Below are positions 17,430 to 26,447 of a stretch of 64,000 nucleotides of DNA, piece by piece. The position numbers and the translations under genes were made by a program. Location: NCBI GenBank assembly GCA_965223045.1, contig CBDCVN010000013.1, forward strand, positions 1,674,001-1,738,000, in the 5' to 3' direction. The DNA is from CBDCVN01 sp965223045. GTDB lineage: Bacteria > Deinococcota > Deinococci > Deinococcales > Trueperaceae. Position 1 is the first letter of the stretch. Each line of letters begins with the position of its first letter. The notes under the pieces were generated by a model. It was not told the DNA's origin and searched no databases. It saw nothing but the letters and a program-made list of their open reading frames with translations.

Positions 17430-18803
17430 ATGGCTAAGACAGTAAAAATCTACACTTGCAGTGAGTGCGGCGCTAAACCCCCTGTAATGATGGGCAAGTG
17501 TCCTCATTGTGGTGCTTGGGATACCATAGAAGAAACAGTTGAACGTTCTATTAGTAGTAAGGGTATCGGTGGAAGTGCCAATAAACATACACAATATAAG
17601 ACAGATGTAAAAAATCTAAGAGAGGTAGGTAAAAGTGAGTTAACTCGAGCGCCCTCAGGCATTGCTGAAGTAGACAGAGTATTAGGAGGAGGATGGGTAG
17701 TAGGGAGCGTTTTACTGCTAGCTGGAGAACCTGGCATTGGTAAATCAACTTTGCTCTTGCAACTCGCTAATGAAGCTATTGAGCAAAAACGTGAGGTGCT
17801 TTATGTAGCTGGTGAAGAATCTTTAGGCCAAATAAAAATGCGTGCTCAGAGGCTTGGTGTTTCTAAAGAACTTAGACTTACTAGAGAAACTGATGCTCGA
17901 GCCCTAGCTAACTACCTAGAAAATGCCAGACCTCATATAGTAATCGTAGATTCCATTCAAACCCTTATTTCAGGTGACGAGGGTACACCAGGCAGTTTAA
18001 GCCAAGTACGTGACAGCACTGCACTTTTAACTCAAGCTGCAAAAATGTCGGGAAGCACTCTTGTTTTAATAGGACATATAACAAAACAAGGTAGTATTGC
18101 TGGCCCTAAGGTGATTGAACATGTAGTAGATGCAACACTAGCCCTAGAAAGTGCTGCTGATTTTCGAGTTTTGCGTAGTCTAAAAAATCGCTTTGGGGCT
18201 GTAGGTGAAGTAGGGGTTTTCGAAATGACCCAAAAAGGCATGAGAGCAGTTGACAATCCTAGTGAGACTTTTTTAGCTGAGCGTCCCATAGGTGTTCCTG
18301 GTTCAGCAGTTACTGCAGTGCTCGAGGGCCAACGTCCTTTGTTATTAGAAGTACAAGCTTTAGCGGCCAAGTCACCTTATGCTGCACCACGTCGCGTGGT
18401 ACAGGGCTTAGATCAGCGCCGCGTAGATGTGGTTCTAGCAGTTTTAGAAAGGCGACTTCAATTACCCCTAGCTGGTTTGGATGTCTATGTTAATGTAGCA
18501 GGTGGTTTACGGCTGACAGATCCGGGGGCAGATCTTGCAGTGGCCTTAGCTGTATACTCTGCTGTTACAAACCGTAATGTACCTGAAACTACTGCTGCTG
18601 TAGGGGAAATTGGTTTAGCAGGTGAACTTCGTAGTGTTGCGCAACTACCAAGGCGTGTAGAAGAAGCTAAACGAGCTAAATTTACTCGTTTTATTAGTCC
18701 CGGAAATCTTGATCTTGATATTAAATCTGAAAACTCATTATCTACAAACATCTTTAAGGTAAAGTCGTTAGCTGAAGCATTCCAAATTACTTGGGAGACA
18801 TAA
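17430..18803 (+). CDS. radA: DNA repair protein RadA (branch-migration helicase)
   Basis: A 457-residue RadA/Sms. In order: zinc finger CSECG...CPHCG (residues 9-30), RecA-like ATPase with Walker A GEPGIGKSTL (about 94-103), the RadA-specific KNRFGAVGEVGVFEM motif (about 252-266), and a C-terminal Lon-protease-like domain from about 300 (GGLRLTDPGADLAVALAVYS). It drives branch migration in homologous recombination with RecA. The PIN-TRAM gene follows after 31 bp, an order that recalls the radA-disA-yacL arrangement, but without disA. Confidence 0.95.
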   Translation: MAKTVKIYTCSECGAKPPVMMGKCPHCGAWDTIEETVERSISSKGIGGSANKHTQYKTDVKNLREVGKSELTRAPSGIAEVDRVLGGGWVVGSVLLLAGEPGIGKSTLLLQLANEAIEQKREVLYVAGEESLGQIKMRAQRLGVSKELRLTRETDARALANYLENARPHIVIVDSIQTLISGDEGTPGSLSQVRDSTALLTQAAKMSGSTLVLIGHITKQGSIAGPKVIEHVVDATLALESAADFRVLRSLKNRFGAVGEVGVFEMTQKGMRAVDNPSETFLAERPIGVPGSAVTAVLEGQRPLLLEVQALAAKSPYAAPRRVVQGLDQRRVDVVLAVLERRLQLPLAGLDVYVNVAGGLRLTDPGADLAVALAVYSAVTNRNVPETTAAVGEIGLAGELRSVAQLPRRVEEAKRAKFTRFISPGNLDLDIKSENSLSTNIFKVKSLAEAFQITWET

Positions 18804-18834
18804 ACTGCATTCATCAAAACATCCTACACAAGAA

Positions 18835-19917
18835 ATGCCTCCGTCACCTTCTGCAAAGCATTTATCTGGTACCAGAGTTGCTTATCGTCTTGCTCAAGCT
18901 ATACTAAGTCTAGCAGGAGCAATTTTAGGAGGTTGGTTAGCTCGCTGGCTTTTTGAAAGAGAAATTTTAAGTGAGCCTATTAATCTTGTTTATTTAAGTA
19001 TTTTAGGGCTACTTGTAGGTTACCTTATCAGTTTATCGCTAGCTGGACGTTGGGAAAAAGTCTGGCAGAATTTTATAAAACGGACTCGAGAAATACCCCC
19101 TGAAGCTATTTTGGCAGCGGGGGTAGGCATTATCACTGCACTGTTAGCCACAGTACTCTTAAATAGTATTTTAGAAGATATTCCCGGATTTACTTGGTAT
19201 TGGTCACTTCTTATTACGATCACATTAGTAGTAACCTCATCTTGGTTCTTTGTAGTTAATAGACGACTGTTTGCACGTATAGTTTCATGGAGAGGGGAGG
19301 AACTCGAGCCTAATCTAATAGAGCACCAATTAAAGGTAATTGATAGCTCTGCTATTATTGACGGGCGTATTACTGAGATAATCGAAGCCAACTTCTTAGA
19401 AGGTAAATTACTTATACCTAATTTTATCCTTTTAGAACTGCAAAACATTGCAGATTCTAATGATCCTTTACGTCGTAAACGAGGACGCCGTGGCTTGGAG
19501 ATTGTAAATAAATTAGTTCAACAAAACAAAATACCCAGTTCAGTAATCTATGATGAAGTAGCAGATGCCAATGCAGTTGATGAGAAGCTAGTTAGATTTT
19601 GTCAAGCGCACCAAGCAGATCTAATAACCACAGACTTTAACTTGAATCGTATCGCTGCCTTGCAGGGCATTAGTGTCTTAAATATAAACCAACTTGCCAA
19701 TGCTATGAGAGCAGTGGTTTTGCCCGGTGAAATCCTGTCTTTATACCTAGTCAAAGAAGGAAGAGAGCAAGGACAGGCACTAGCCTATCTTGAAGATGGA
19801 ACTATGGTAGTAGTTGAAGATAGCATCAAATATGTGGGTAAAAAGGTTGACGTTGTGGTAGTAAGTCATTTACAAACAAATGTAGGTAGGATGATTTTTG
19901 CTAAGCTAAATACTTGA
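18835..19917 (+). CDS. PIN and TRAM domain membrane protein (YacL family)
   Basis: A 360-residue protein. The N-terminal 140 residues have four hydrophobic helices, then a PIN nuclease-like domain starting VIDSSAIIDGRI (acidic residues D...D) and ending with TTDFNLNR, and a C-terminal TRAM domain (residues 295-355). Family members follow radA in Firmicutes and Deinococcota and are thought to be membrane-bound nucleases or RNA-binding proteins; the exact substrate is not established. It lies 31 bp after radA on the same strand and 37 bp before tRNA-Ala. Confidence 0.87.
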   Translation: MPPSPSAKHLSGTRVAYRLAQAILSLAGAILGGWLARWLFEREILSEPINLVYLSILGLLVGYLISLSLAGRWEKVWQNFIKRTREIPPEAILAAGVGIITALLATVLLNSILEDIPGFTWYWSLLITITLVVTSSWFFVVNRRLFARIVSWRGEELEPNLIEHQLKVIDSSAIIDGRITEIIEANFLEGKLLIPNFILLELQNIADSNDPLRRKRGRRGLEIVNKLVQQNKIPSSVIYDEVADANAVDEKLVRFCQAHQADLITTDFNLNRIAALQGISVLNINQLANAMRAVVLPGEILSLYLVKEGREQGQALAYLEDGTMVVVEDSIKYVGKKVDVVVVSHLQTNVGRMIFAKLNT

Positions 19918-19954
19918 CATAATTAGAAAAACACCGTATTATTTTTGAGCCCAT

Positions 19955-20030
19955 GGGGCCGTAGCTCAGTTGGGAGAGCGCCTGCTTTGCAAGCAGGATG
20001 TCGTCGGTTCAAGTCCGTCCGGCTCCACCA
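19955..20030 (+). tRNA. tRNA-Ala (TGC)
   Basis: Full cloverleaf: acceptor GGGGCCG / CGGCTCC with the G3-U70 pair that identifies alanine tRNA, D-arm TAGCTCAGTTGGGAGAGC, anticodon loop with TGC (CTTTGCAAG), T-arm with GGTTCAAGTCC, discriminator A and encoded CCA. Confidence 0.97.
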
Positions 20031-20052
20031 AAATTAAAATAACCCTAAAAAT

Positions 20053-20087
20053 GAGAAGTAGTTGTGCTAAAGTGACCACTACTTCTC
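20053..20087 (+). terminator. Hairpin terminator after tRNA-Ala
   Basis: A perfect 10-bp inverted repeat GAGAAGTAGT / ACTACTTCTC with a 15-nt loop, followed by TTTATCATT. It ends the tRNA (and perhaps radA operon) transcript. Confidence 0.65.
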
Positions 20088-20283
20088 TTTATCATTAGAT
20101 AAGTAATGAATTAAAGATTTTGTATCATTAAATAAGTAATTAGTTAAAAAACTCACTTGAAATATTGTACAAAAACCCTCTGCCTCAGTATAAAATCAAG
20201 TAATGTTAATCGCTAAAGAGAACACCAATGATAAGGTTAGATTGACTCACAAAAATACTAACTAACTTTCAAATTGGAAAGGA

Positions 20284-21228
20284 GTGAATTTAATTCCCAC
20301 CAAGAACATTACTAGTCTTGTGCGCAATGCTGGTGTGCCGCTCGAGCTTAATTGGCTAGAAATTAACATTGATAGTACTGCTGTAGAAAATCATATAGAC
20401 GAACTCATTGCTCAACACAAACTCAGTGACAGTGATCAAGTTAGGTGGCTGTTAAAAGCCATTACTTGCATAGACTTAACTAGTCTTTCAGGTGATGATA
20501 CAGCAGATAAGATAAAGCAACTTTGCACCAAAGCTCGCCAACCTATTAAAAGGGAGATTTTAGAAACTTTAAGTGGTGATTTAAATATTACTGTGGCTGC
20601 TGTATGTGTTTATCATGTTTTTATAAATACAGCACTTGAAGCTTTACAAGGCACAAACATTCCAGTAGCAGCAGTATCTGCAGGTTTCCCTGTTGGGCTT
20701 TCTCCTTTTAGATTGCGTGTAGAAGAAATAAAAGCCTCAGTTGCAGAAGGAGCAAAAGAGATTGATGCTGTTATTGCTAGAAATCACGTACTAACTGGAA
20801 ATTGGCAAGCCCTTTATGAGGAAGTATCTGCTTTTCGAGAAACTTGTGGAGAAGCTCATCTCAAAGTTATTCTAGCTACTGGTGAACTAGGTACGCTTAG
20901 CAATGTTTATAAAGCTTCTATGGTAGCAATGATGGCAGGTGCAGACTTCATTAAAACTTCAACTGGTAAGGAGGTAGTTAACGCAACTTTGCCTGTAGGT
21001 CTTGTGATGGCAAGAGCTATTAAAGATTACCATAAGTATACCAATTATAAGGTTGGTTTAAAGCCAGCTGGTGGAATCCGCTTGGCTAAAGAAGCTCTAA
21101 ATTGGCTTGCTTTGGCAAAAGAAGAGTTAGGTGAGCAGTGGTTTAGCCCTACTCTCTTTCGCTTTGGTGCTAGCAGTTTACTTACTGACATTGAAAATCA
21201 GTTGCTTGCACAAGAAAGGCGAGGTTAA
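20284..21228 (+). CDS. deoC: Deoxyribose-phosphate aldolase
   Basis: Splits 2-deoxyribose-5-phosphate into glyceraldehyde-3-phosphate and acetaldehyde. The Schiff-base lysine lies in DFIKTSTGKEV and the second active-site lysine in VGLKPAGGIR. At 314 residues it is long: an N-terminal 75-residue extension precedes the TIM barrel. I list the GTG at 20284, but the AAAGGAG ribosome site overlaps it, so initiation may be elsewhere; GTG 20321 is an alternative that keeps the whole barrel. It stands alone, with 250 bp upstream holding only the tRNA terminator and a direct repeat of AT-rich sequence. Confidence 0.9.
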   Translation: MNLIPTKNITSLVRNAGVPLELNWLEINIDSTAVENHIDELIAQHKLSDSDQVRWLLKAITCIDLTSLSGDDTADKIKQLCTKARQPIKREILETLSGDLNITVAAVCVYHVFINTALEALQGTNIPVAAVSAGFPVGLSPFRLRVEEIKASVAEGAKEIDAVIARNHVLTGNWQALYEEVSAFRETCGEAHLKVILATGELGTLSNVYKASMVAMMAGADFIKTSTGKEVVNATLPVGLVMARAIKDYHKYTNYKVGLKPAGGIRLAKEALNWLALAKEELGEQWFSPTLFRFGASSLLTDIENQLLAQERRG

Positions 21229-21267
21229 ATATTAAATATATCAGACACAGGCTTCTGCATAAAGAAT

Positions 21268-22035
21268 TTACCCCTCAGCCTTTTCCCATTTTAAAAAAGT
21301 AGCAATGAAAGGTGCACCAAAAGCAACCATGCTGCCCACTTTCATGATGACTCCTGCCCAAGCCTGATCTGCTAACACAGACATACCCCAGATACGTATG
21401 GGGGCATTTATGTAAGGGGTGTAGAGAGGTTCAGGGGCAAAAGTGATAAAAGCAAAAACTATGGTTTGTACAATAGGTAGTATAAAAAGATAAAGGATCT
21501 GTCCACCATAGTGCATAGCAGGTAATTCTTCTAAAGGGCTCATTATAGGCCACCACACAATTAGTGAAACGGTTAAGAAAATTATGTGCTCAATATGGTG
21601 CAGTGCAGCATTATCAAGTGCTCCTTCATAAAAGAAAGGTAAATGCCAAATAGAAAAGAAAAAACTAAAGATAAACCCTGCTATTAAAGGTCTAACTAAA
21701 AAGCTAGCAGTAGGTTTTATATATCTATTAACTAGCAGTGGTCTTAAAAGCCATTGAGGCATTCCAGCAAGTACCAAAGGTGCTGCAACATAGCTAATTA
21801 AGAGGTGTTGCAACATATGTGCACTTAAAAGATAATTTGATAGGTTATGCAATAACGAGCCTTCAGCAAGGTAAAGCACAACTAATGCACAGAAAAAAGT
21901 AATTGCCTTTCTCGTAGGAAAGGCAAAGTTAGTTACAAATTTTGATCTTAGAGGCCCTACTGCTAGAAAATAGCAAAGGGCAGAAGTTAATAGAGTACCT
22001 ATTAAAAAAGGGTCAAGTTGCCAACTAAAAACCAT
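21268..22035 (-). CDS. ctaG: Cytochrome c oxidase assembly protein, caa3_CtaG type
   Basis: A 255-residue integral membrane protein with about seven helices and conserved histidines in AHMLQHLLISYVAAP, SIWHLPFFYE and HHIEHIIFL, as in the caa3 CtaG family (PF09678) needed for assembling the copper sites of caa3 oxidases in Bacillus relatives. It is the last gene of the oxidase operon and begins right after the stop of the cytochrome c lipoprotein gene. Confidence 0.85.
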   Translation of the reverse strand: MVFSWQLDPFLIGTLLTSALCYFLAVGPLRSKFVTNFAFPTRKAITFFCALVVLYLAEGSLLHNLSNYLLSAHMLQHLLISYVAAPLVLAGMPQWLLRPLLVNRYIKPTASFLVRPLIAGFIFSFFFSIWHLPFFYEGALDNAALHHIEHIIFLTVSLIVWWPIMSPLEELPAMHYGGQILYLFILPIVQTIVFAFITFAPEPLYTPYINAPIRIWGMSVLADQAWAGVIMKVGSMVAFGAPFIATFLKWEKAEG

Positions 22036-22725
22036 TTAGGGAAGATCAGGACGCAAACCAAGCACCTCTTGAGGTGAAAAACCGTTTTCCCTTTCAGCTT
22101 CTACTTCGCTAGGTAAGATAGGACTAAATTCTTCAAGTAGTTCATCGTTACCCCAGCTATTTAGTTCGTGATTTAACACTGCTGCCACTTGCTCATCACT
22201 AAAAAAGTTGTGAGCAGTCATAGCGCTGTTGTAACTTGTACCATCAACCTCAATCTGACCCTGCAAACCATAAAGTACTACATTAATAAGGTACTTACGT
22301 CCTCCTTCAGCCTTGTAAAGCTCAGTTATATGCCCTTTAAGTGGTGGAAAAGCACTAGGGATACCTTCCCCATTGGCTTGGTGGCACGCTACGCAAGTGC
22401 TATAGGTGGTTTCACCTAATTCTTGCCACTCAAAGTCTGCACTGGTTTCCTCTACCTCTTCACCATTTTCACTAGTAGCATCTTCTTCTACTTCTGGTTC
22501 TTCTTGGACATCATCCTGATCAACATCACTTGTATCATCTGTTGATAAAGTACTTGCGCCTACACTTTCAGTAGTTACTTGCTCATTAGTTTCATCTGAT
22601 GAGGTGTTTCCTTTATTACAGCTCGAGCCCATTACTAACAAGCACAAAATGACAAAAATAACCCCTCCCACTTTTCTTAATGGTAAAGGGAAGTTTCTCA
22701 TTAAAGTTCTAAAAGTATTTTTCAC
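22036..22725 (-). CDS. Cytochrome c lipoprotein associated with caa3 oxidase
   Basis: A 229-residue secreted monoheme cytochrome. A signal helix ends in a lipobox-like GSSC (Cys about 35), then an acidic Asp/Glu/Thr-rich linker (residues 37-95), then a cytochrome c domain with CVACH (about 111-115) and a likely distal ligand Met in NSAMTAHNF. The last 130 residues are nearly identical to the C-terminal part of the preceding gene, so the domain was duplicated within the operon. It may serve as an extra electron carrier between complex III and the oxidase (inference). Confidence 0.82.
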   Translation of the reverse strand: MKNTFRTLMRNFPLPLRKVGGVIFVILCLLVMGSSCNKGNTSSDETNEQVTTESVGASTLSTDDTSDVDQDDVQEEPEVEEDATSENGEEVEETSADFEWQELGETTYSTCVACHQANGEGIPSAFPPLKGHITELYKAEGGRKYLINVVLYGLQGQIEVDGTSYNSAMTAHNFFSDEQVAAVLNHELNSWGNDELLEEFSPILPSEVEAERENGFSPQEVLGLRPDLP

Positions 22726-22781
22726 TCAGGAATCTCCTTACAAAAAGTTAGTGTTAAAATCAAACACCATTCAAAATTATC

Positions 22782-23903
22782 CTAGGGAAGCTCAGGGCGA
22801 AGCTCGAGCACCTTCTGAGGTGAAAGAGTATTCTCCCTTTCAGTAGTTACTTCATCAGGTAAGATAGGGTTAAAATCTTCTAAAAGCTCATCATTACCCC
22901 AACTAGTTAACTCGTGATTCAGCACAGCTGCTATTTGTTCATCACTCAAGAAGTTATGAGCTGTCATAACACTACTATAACTAACACCATTGGCTTCAAT
23001 TTTACCTTGCAAACCATAGAGAACTACATTGATAAGGTACTTACGTCCTCCTTCAGCATTGTAAAGCTTGGTTATGTGGCCTTTAAGTGGTGGGAAGGCA
23101 CTGGGAATACCTTCTCCATTAGCTTGGTGGCAGGCTTGACAGACATTATAAGTGGTTTGGCCAAGCTCTTGCCACTCAAAATCTGTTTCTGCTATTTCTT
23201 CTGCTTCTTCAGGAGCAGTTTCTTCAGTACTTTCTGATTCTGTGACTTGTTCAGCTTGCTCGAGCTGCCTCTCTAAATCCTCAAGCTCCTCTTCAATTTC
23301 AGTTACTCTTTCTTCGTCTTCTGTTTCTTCAAGTTCAGCTTCAAGTTCAGCAATTTGAGCAGTTAAAAGCTCTGTATTATCAGCATGACCTGCAACTTCC
23401 TCTCCAGAGTCTTCAAGATTATCAAAATCTGGTAAGGAGGCACTAGGCGTACTTCCTGTAACACTAGCTCCAGCTATAGTCAAAGGTTCTTGGGTCTTAG
23501 GTGCGGGGCGGCTTATGCTTTGTTCAAAATCAGCCTCAGGAACTTCTACATGAGCTTCTTCACCATGAGCTGATACTTCTGCCTCTGTACTACCACCTTT
23601 TCTTATTTGGTCAGCATTATGTGCAACAAATAAGAAGAGCAAAAGGGCGACAGTAGCTCCACCAATTATCATACCAGTTGTAAAAAGCCCAGAAAGCATT
23701 TTATGGTCACTTTTCAAGTGCATAAAAAACATAACAACTAATAGGAATTTGGCTATAGAGAGTACATAAAGCCCACTAAAGGTGACACCACTACTAAATG
23801 TTGGCCATTGAACGATTGCAAATTCAACAAAAGTTATAATGCCTAAAATCAGAGCAATTATTGTGTAGAGGACAACTCCTCCAAATGTTCCTTCTTTGCG
23901 CAT
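22782..23903 (-). CDS. Oxidase subunit IV fused to a cytochrome c domain
   Basis: A 373-residue protein. Residues 1-100 have three transmembrane helices with LLVVMFFMHLKSDHKM, typical of prokaryotic oxidase subunit IV (COX4). A long Glu/Ser-rich linker follows, including a coiled-coil-like acidic helix (residues 180-230), and then a monoheme cytochrome c domain with CQACH (about 254) almost identical to that of the next gene. Such a fusion is unusual: subunit IV is normally about 100 residues. It sits 10 bp downstream of the subunit III gene. Confidence 0.83.
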   Translation of the reverse strand: MRKEGTFGGVVLYTIIALILGIITFVEFAIVQWPTFSSGVTFSGLYVLSIAKFLLVVMFFMHLKSDHKMLSGLFTTGMIIGGATVALLLFLFVAHNADQIRKGGSTEAEVSAHGEEAHVEVPEADFEQSISRPAPKTQEPLTIAGASVTGSTPSASLPDFDNLEDSGEEVAGHADNTELLTAQIAELEAELEETEDEERVTEIEEELEDLERQLEQAEQVTESESTEETAPEEAEEIAETDFEWQELGQTTYNVCQACHQANGEGIPSAFPPLKGHITKLYNAEGGRKYLINVVLYGLQGKIEANGVSYSSVMTAHNFLSDEQIAAVLNHELTSWGNDELLEDFNPILPDEVTTERENTLSPQKVLELRPELP

Positions 23904-23913
23904 AATATAAATC

Positions 23914-24528
23914 CTAAGCTACAAACTCGATAAGGTAAACAATGGTAAAGATAACAATCCATACAATGTCTACAAAATGCCAATAAAGACCTGCAACTTC
24001 TAAATAAATGGCATCTTTCTCTGCAGTCATAGGCCTAATATAAGAGGCTATTAAGAAAGAAAGTAGCCAAATAACACCAATGGTAACGTGTAAACCGTGC
24101 GTACCTGTTAAAGTAAAGAAAGTTGAGCCGAAAAGATTCTGTTGTAAAGTTAGTCCTTCGTGAACAAAGTGGCTAAACTCAAAAACTTGGAAACCTAGGA
24201 AAATAGAGCCAAAAAAGCATACCCCAAAAGTCCAAAGCCTGAACTTAGGAATATCATTTTGGCGCAAAGAATTTAATGCCAAAACCATTAAAAAACTACT
24301 CATTAGCAACACAAAACTACTAACGGTAGTAAGGGGTATGTTAAGGATATCAGTAGGATAAGGCCCTACTAAACTACGCCCTTTGTAAACAAGGTAAGTA
24401 GCGATTAAAGAGCCAAAAAACATACAATCAGAGGCTAAAAAGAGCCACATCAAAAGTTTTTTGTCATCAATAGATGTGCTGCGGTGTTCGCCGTGGGCAA
24501 TTTCTACACTTGCAGTAGCTGTAGCCAT
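23914..24528 (-). CDS. coxC: Cytochrome c oxidase subunit III
   Basis: A 204-residue, five-helix subunit III of the short type found with caa3 oxidases. Family features include FGSLIATYLVYKGR, GTHGLHVTIGVIW and the C-terminal YWHFVDIVWIVIF. It stabilises subunit I and its proton uptake. The gene lies 2 bp after the subunit I gene. Confidence 0.93.
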   Translation of the reverse strand: MATATASVEIAHGEHRSTSIDDKKLLMWLFLASDCMFFGSLIATYLVYKGRSLVGPYPTDILNIPLTTVSSFVLLMSSFLMVLALNSLRQNDIPKFRLWTFGVCFFGSIFLGFQVFEFSHFVHEGLTLQQNLFGSTFFTLTGTHGLHVTIGVIWLLSFLIASYIRPMTAEKDAIYLEVAGLYWHFVDIVWIVIFTIVYLIEFVA

Positions 24529-24530
24529 AT

Positions 24531-26432
24531 TTACTCCTCTGGGTGGGGGTGGACATGTGAGCCACCCACACCTTCAAATGCCCAAGCATAGGCACTAACT
24601 AAAACAATTCCTAAACCTACTAAAGCAATGGTCAAGCTGTCATAAAGTGCGCCAAATAAGCCTATAAAAATGCCTAGTGGCATAATAAAGGGATACCAAG
24701 ACTGTCCGGGTAAATGAATACCATGTTCTTCATCGTGCCCGCCATGCTCTTCATGTTTTTCTGATGATTCCTGATCATGACCAAATTCTGGATGTTTATC
24801 TATCCAAAATTGATCGCGGTGGGTTATTTGTGGCAGTTTAGCAAAGTTGTATACAGGGGTAGGAAGGGGTAAGCTCCACTCAATCGTTCGTGCATCCCAA
24901 GGATCTTTTGCAATTTTTTTCCCACTAATACAGTCCTTGAGCACATGTACTACAAAAAGTAGTACTCCAGCAGCAAGGATAAAAGCACCTATAGTAGCAA
25001 GAGCATTTAATGGTCCAAATCCTAGTTCTGGAGAATAGCTGTGTGTACGGCGAGCCATACCGTTTAAACCTAGGAAATGCATGGGGAAAAAGGTAATATT
25101 AAAACCAGCAAACATGATCCAAAATACCCACTTGCCTGCCTTCTCACTTAGCATTTTACCTGTAACCATGGGGCTCCAGTAATAAAACCCTGAAAAGAGA
25201 CCAAATATTGCTCCACCGATAAGTACATAGTGAAAATGAGCTACTACAAAGTAAGTATCTTGTTGTTGGGCATCTGCTGGAGCTGCTGCGTGCATAATCC
25301 CGCTTATGCCACCAACGGTAAACATAAATATGAAGCCAAGCGCAAAAAGCATGGGAGTAGTTAAGCGCACCTTACCACCCCAAACAGTGGCAAGCCAGTT
25401 ACAAATTTTCACTCCAGTAGGAATACCCACTGCCATAGTAGTTATTGCAAAAGCACTGTTAGCTACCGCTCCCAGGCCAGTGGTAAACATGTGGTGCACC
25501 CACACTGCAAAACTTACAAAAGCTATAAGAGCACCAGAGAGTACTACCATACGATAACCAAAAAGGGGCTTACGACTAAAAGTAGGTAAAGTTTCAGAAA
25601 CAATGCCCATGGCAGGTAATATAAGAATGTAAACCTCAGGATGTCCAAAAATCCAGAAGATATGCTGCCAAAAAATAGGCATACCACCACCACTAGGTTC
25701 AAAGAACAGAGTGCCAAATTGCCTATCCATCATAAGTTCTACAAGGGCAATAGTTATAGCAGGGAAAGCTAGAATAACGATAAACTGTACTACTAACACC
25801 ATCCATACAAAAATGGGCATTTTCCACATAGTCATGCCGGGGGCACGCATGTTGATAATGGTTACAATAAAGTTAAAAGCTGCTAATAGAGAAGCAACTC
25901 CTAACATTTGTAAACCAAAAACCCAAAAGTCAACTGCTATGGTGGGGTTGACATTTATGCTAGTTAAAGGTGAATAGGCAAACCAACCTACATCGGGTGC
26001 GCCACCTAAGAACCAACTAAGGTTAAGGATAGTCGCCCCAAAGAAAAACGTCCAGTAGCTAAAAGAATTAAGCCTTGGAAAGGCCACATCCCTAGCTCCT
26101 ATCATTAAAGGTGTTAGGTAATTAAAGAAACCTGCAGACATTGGCATTATAGCCAAAAAAACCATGGTGGTGCCGTGCATGGTGAACATTTGATTGTAGA
26201 CATCAGGGCTTATAAGGTTAAGTTCAGCAGCCGTTAATTGAGCACGAATTATTAGGGCTTCAACCCCACCAATAACAAAGAAAATTATACCTGAGACAAA
26301 GTAAAGTATACCAATACGTTTGTGATCTATAGTAGTTAGCCAACTTATTAAACCTGTTTGAGCAGTAGGGCGTTTTAAAAGACCCACAGAAAAATCTGGT
26401 ACTTTTGATGCTGGTTTGCTAGCAACAGCCAT
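24531..26432 (-). CDS. coxA: Cytochrome c oxidase subunit I
   Basis: The catalytic heme a / heme a3-CuB subunit, 633 residues. Visible ligands and motifs: heme a His in MFTMHGTTM, the GHPEVYILILP block with the CuB His cross-linked to Tyr, the HH pair in WVHHMF, and HFHYVLIGG with the heme a3 and heme a ligands. The tail (residues 545-590) is His/Glu-rich (HEEHGGHDEEHG), beyond the usual core, and could bind metal. Neighbours on both sides are other oxidase subunits. Confidence 0.96.
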   Translation of the reverse strand: MAVASKPASKVPDFSVGLLKRPTAQTGLISWLTTIDHKRIGILYFVSGIIFFVIGGVEALIIRAQLTAAELNLISPDVYNQMFTMHGTTMVFLAIMPMSAGFFNYLTPLMIGARDVAFPRLNSFSYWTFFFGATILNLSWFLGGAPDVGWFAYSPLTSINVNPTIAVDFWVFGLQMLGVASLLAAFNFIVTIINMRAPGMTMWKMPIFVWMVLVVQFIVILAFPAITIALVELMMDRQFGTLFFEPSGGGMPIFWQHIFWIFGHPEVYILILPAMGIVSETLPTFSRKPLFGYRMVVLSGALIAFVSFAVWVHHMFTTGLGAVANSAFAITTMAVGIPTGVKICNWLATVWGGKVRLTTPMLFALGFIFMFTVGGISGIMHAAAPADAQQQDTYFVVAHFHYVLIGGAIFGLFSGFYYWSPMVTGKMLSEKAGKWVFWIMFAGFNITFFPMHFLGLNGMARRTHSYSPELGFGPLNALATIGAFILAAGVLLFVVHVLKDCISGKKIAKDPWDARTIEWSLPLPTPVYNFAKLPQITHRDQFWIDKHPEFGHDQESSEKHEEHGGHDEEHGIHLPGQSWYPFIMPLGIFIGLFGALYDSLTIALVGLGIVLVSAYAWAFEGVGGSHVHPHPEE

Positions 26433-26447
26433 TAAATCTCCTTATCT

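Noticed and set aside
17373..17594. N-terminal extension of the phosphorylase
   Set aside because: The open frame continues, but it crosses the radA promoter and start and has no resemblance to the family.
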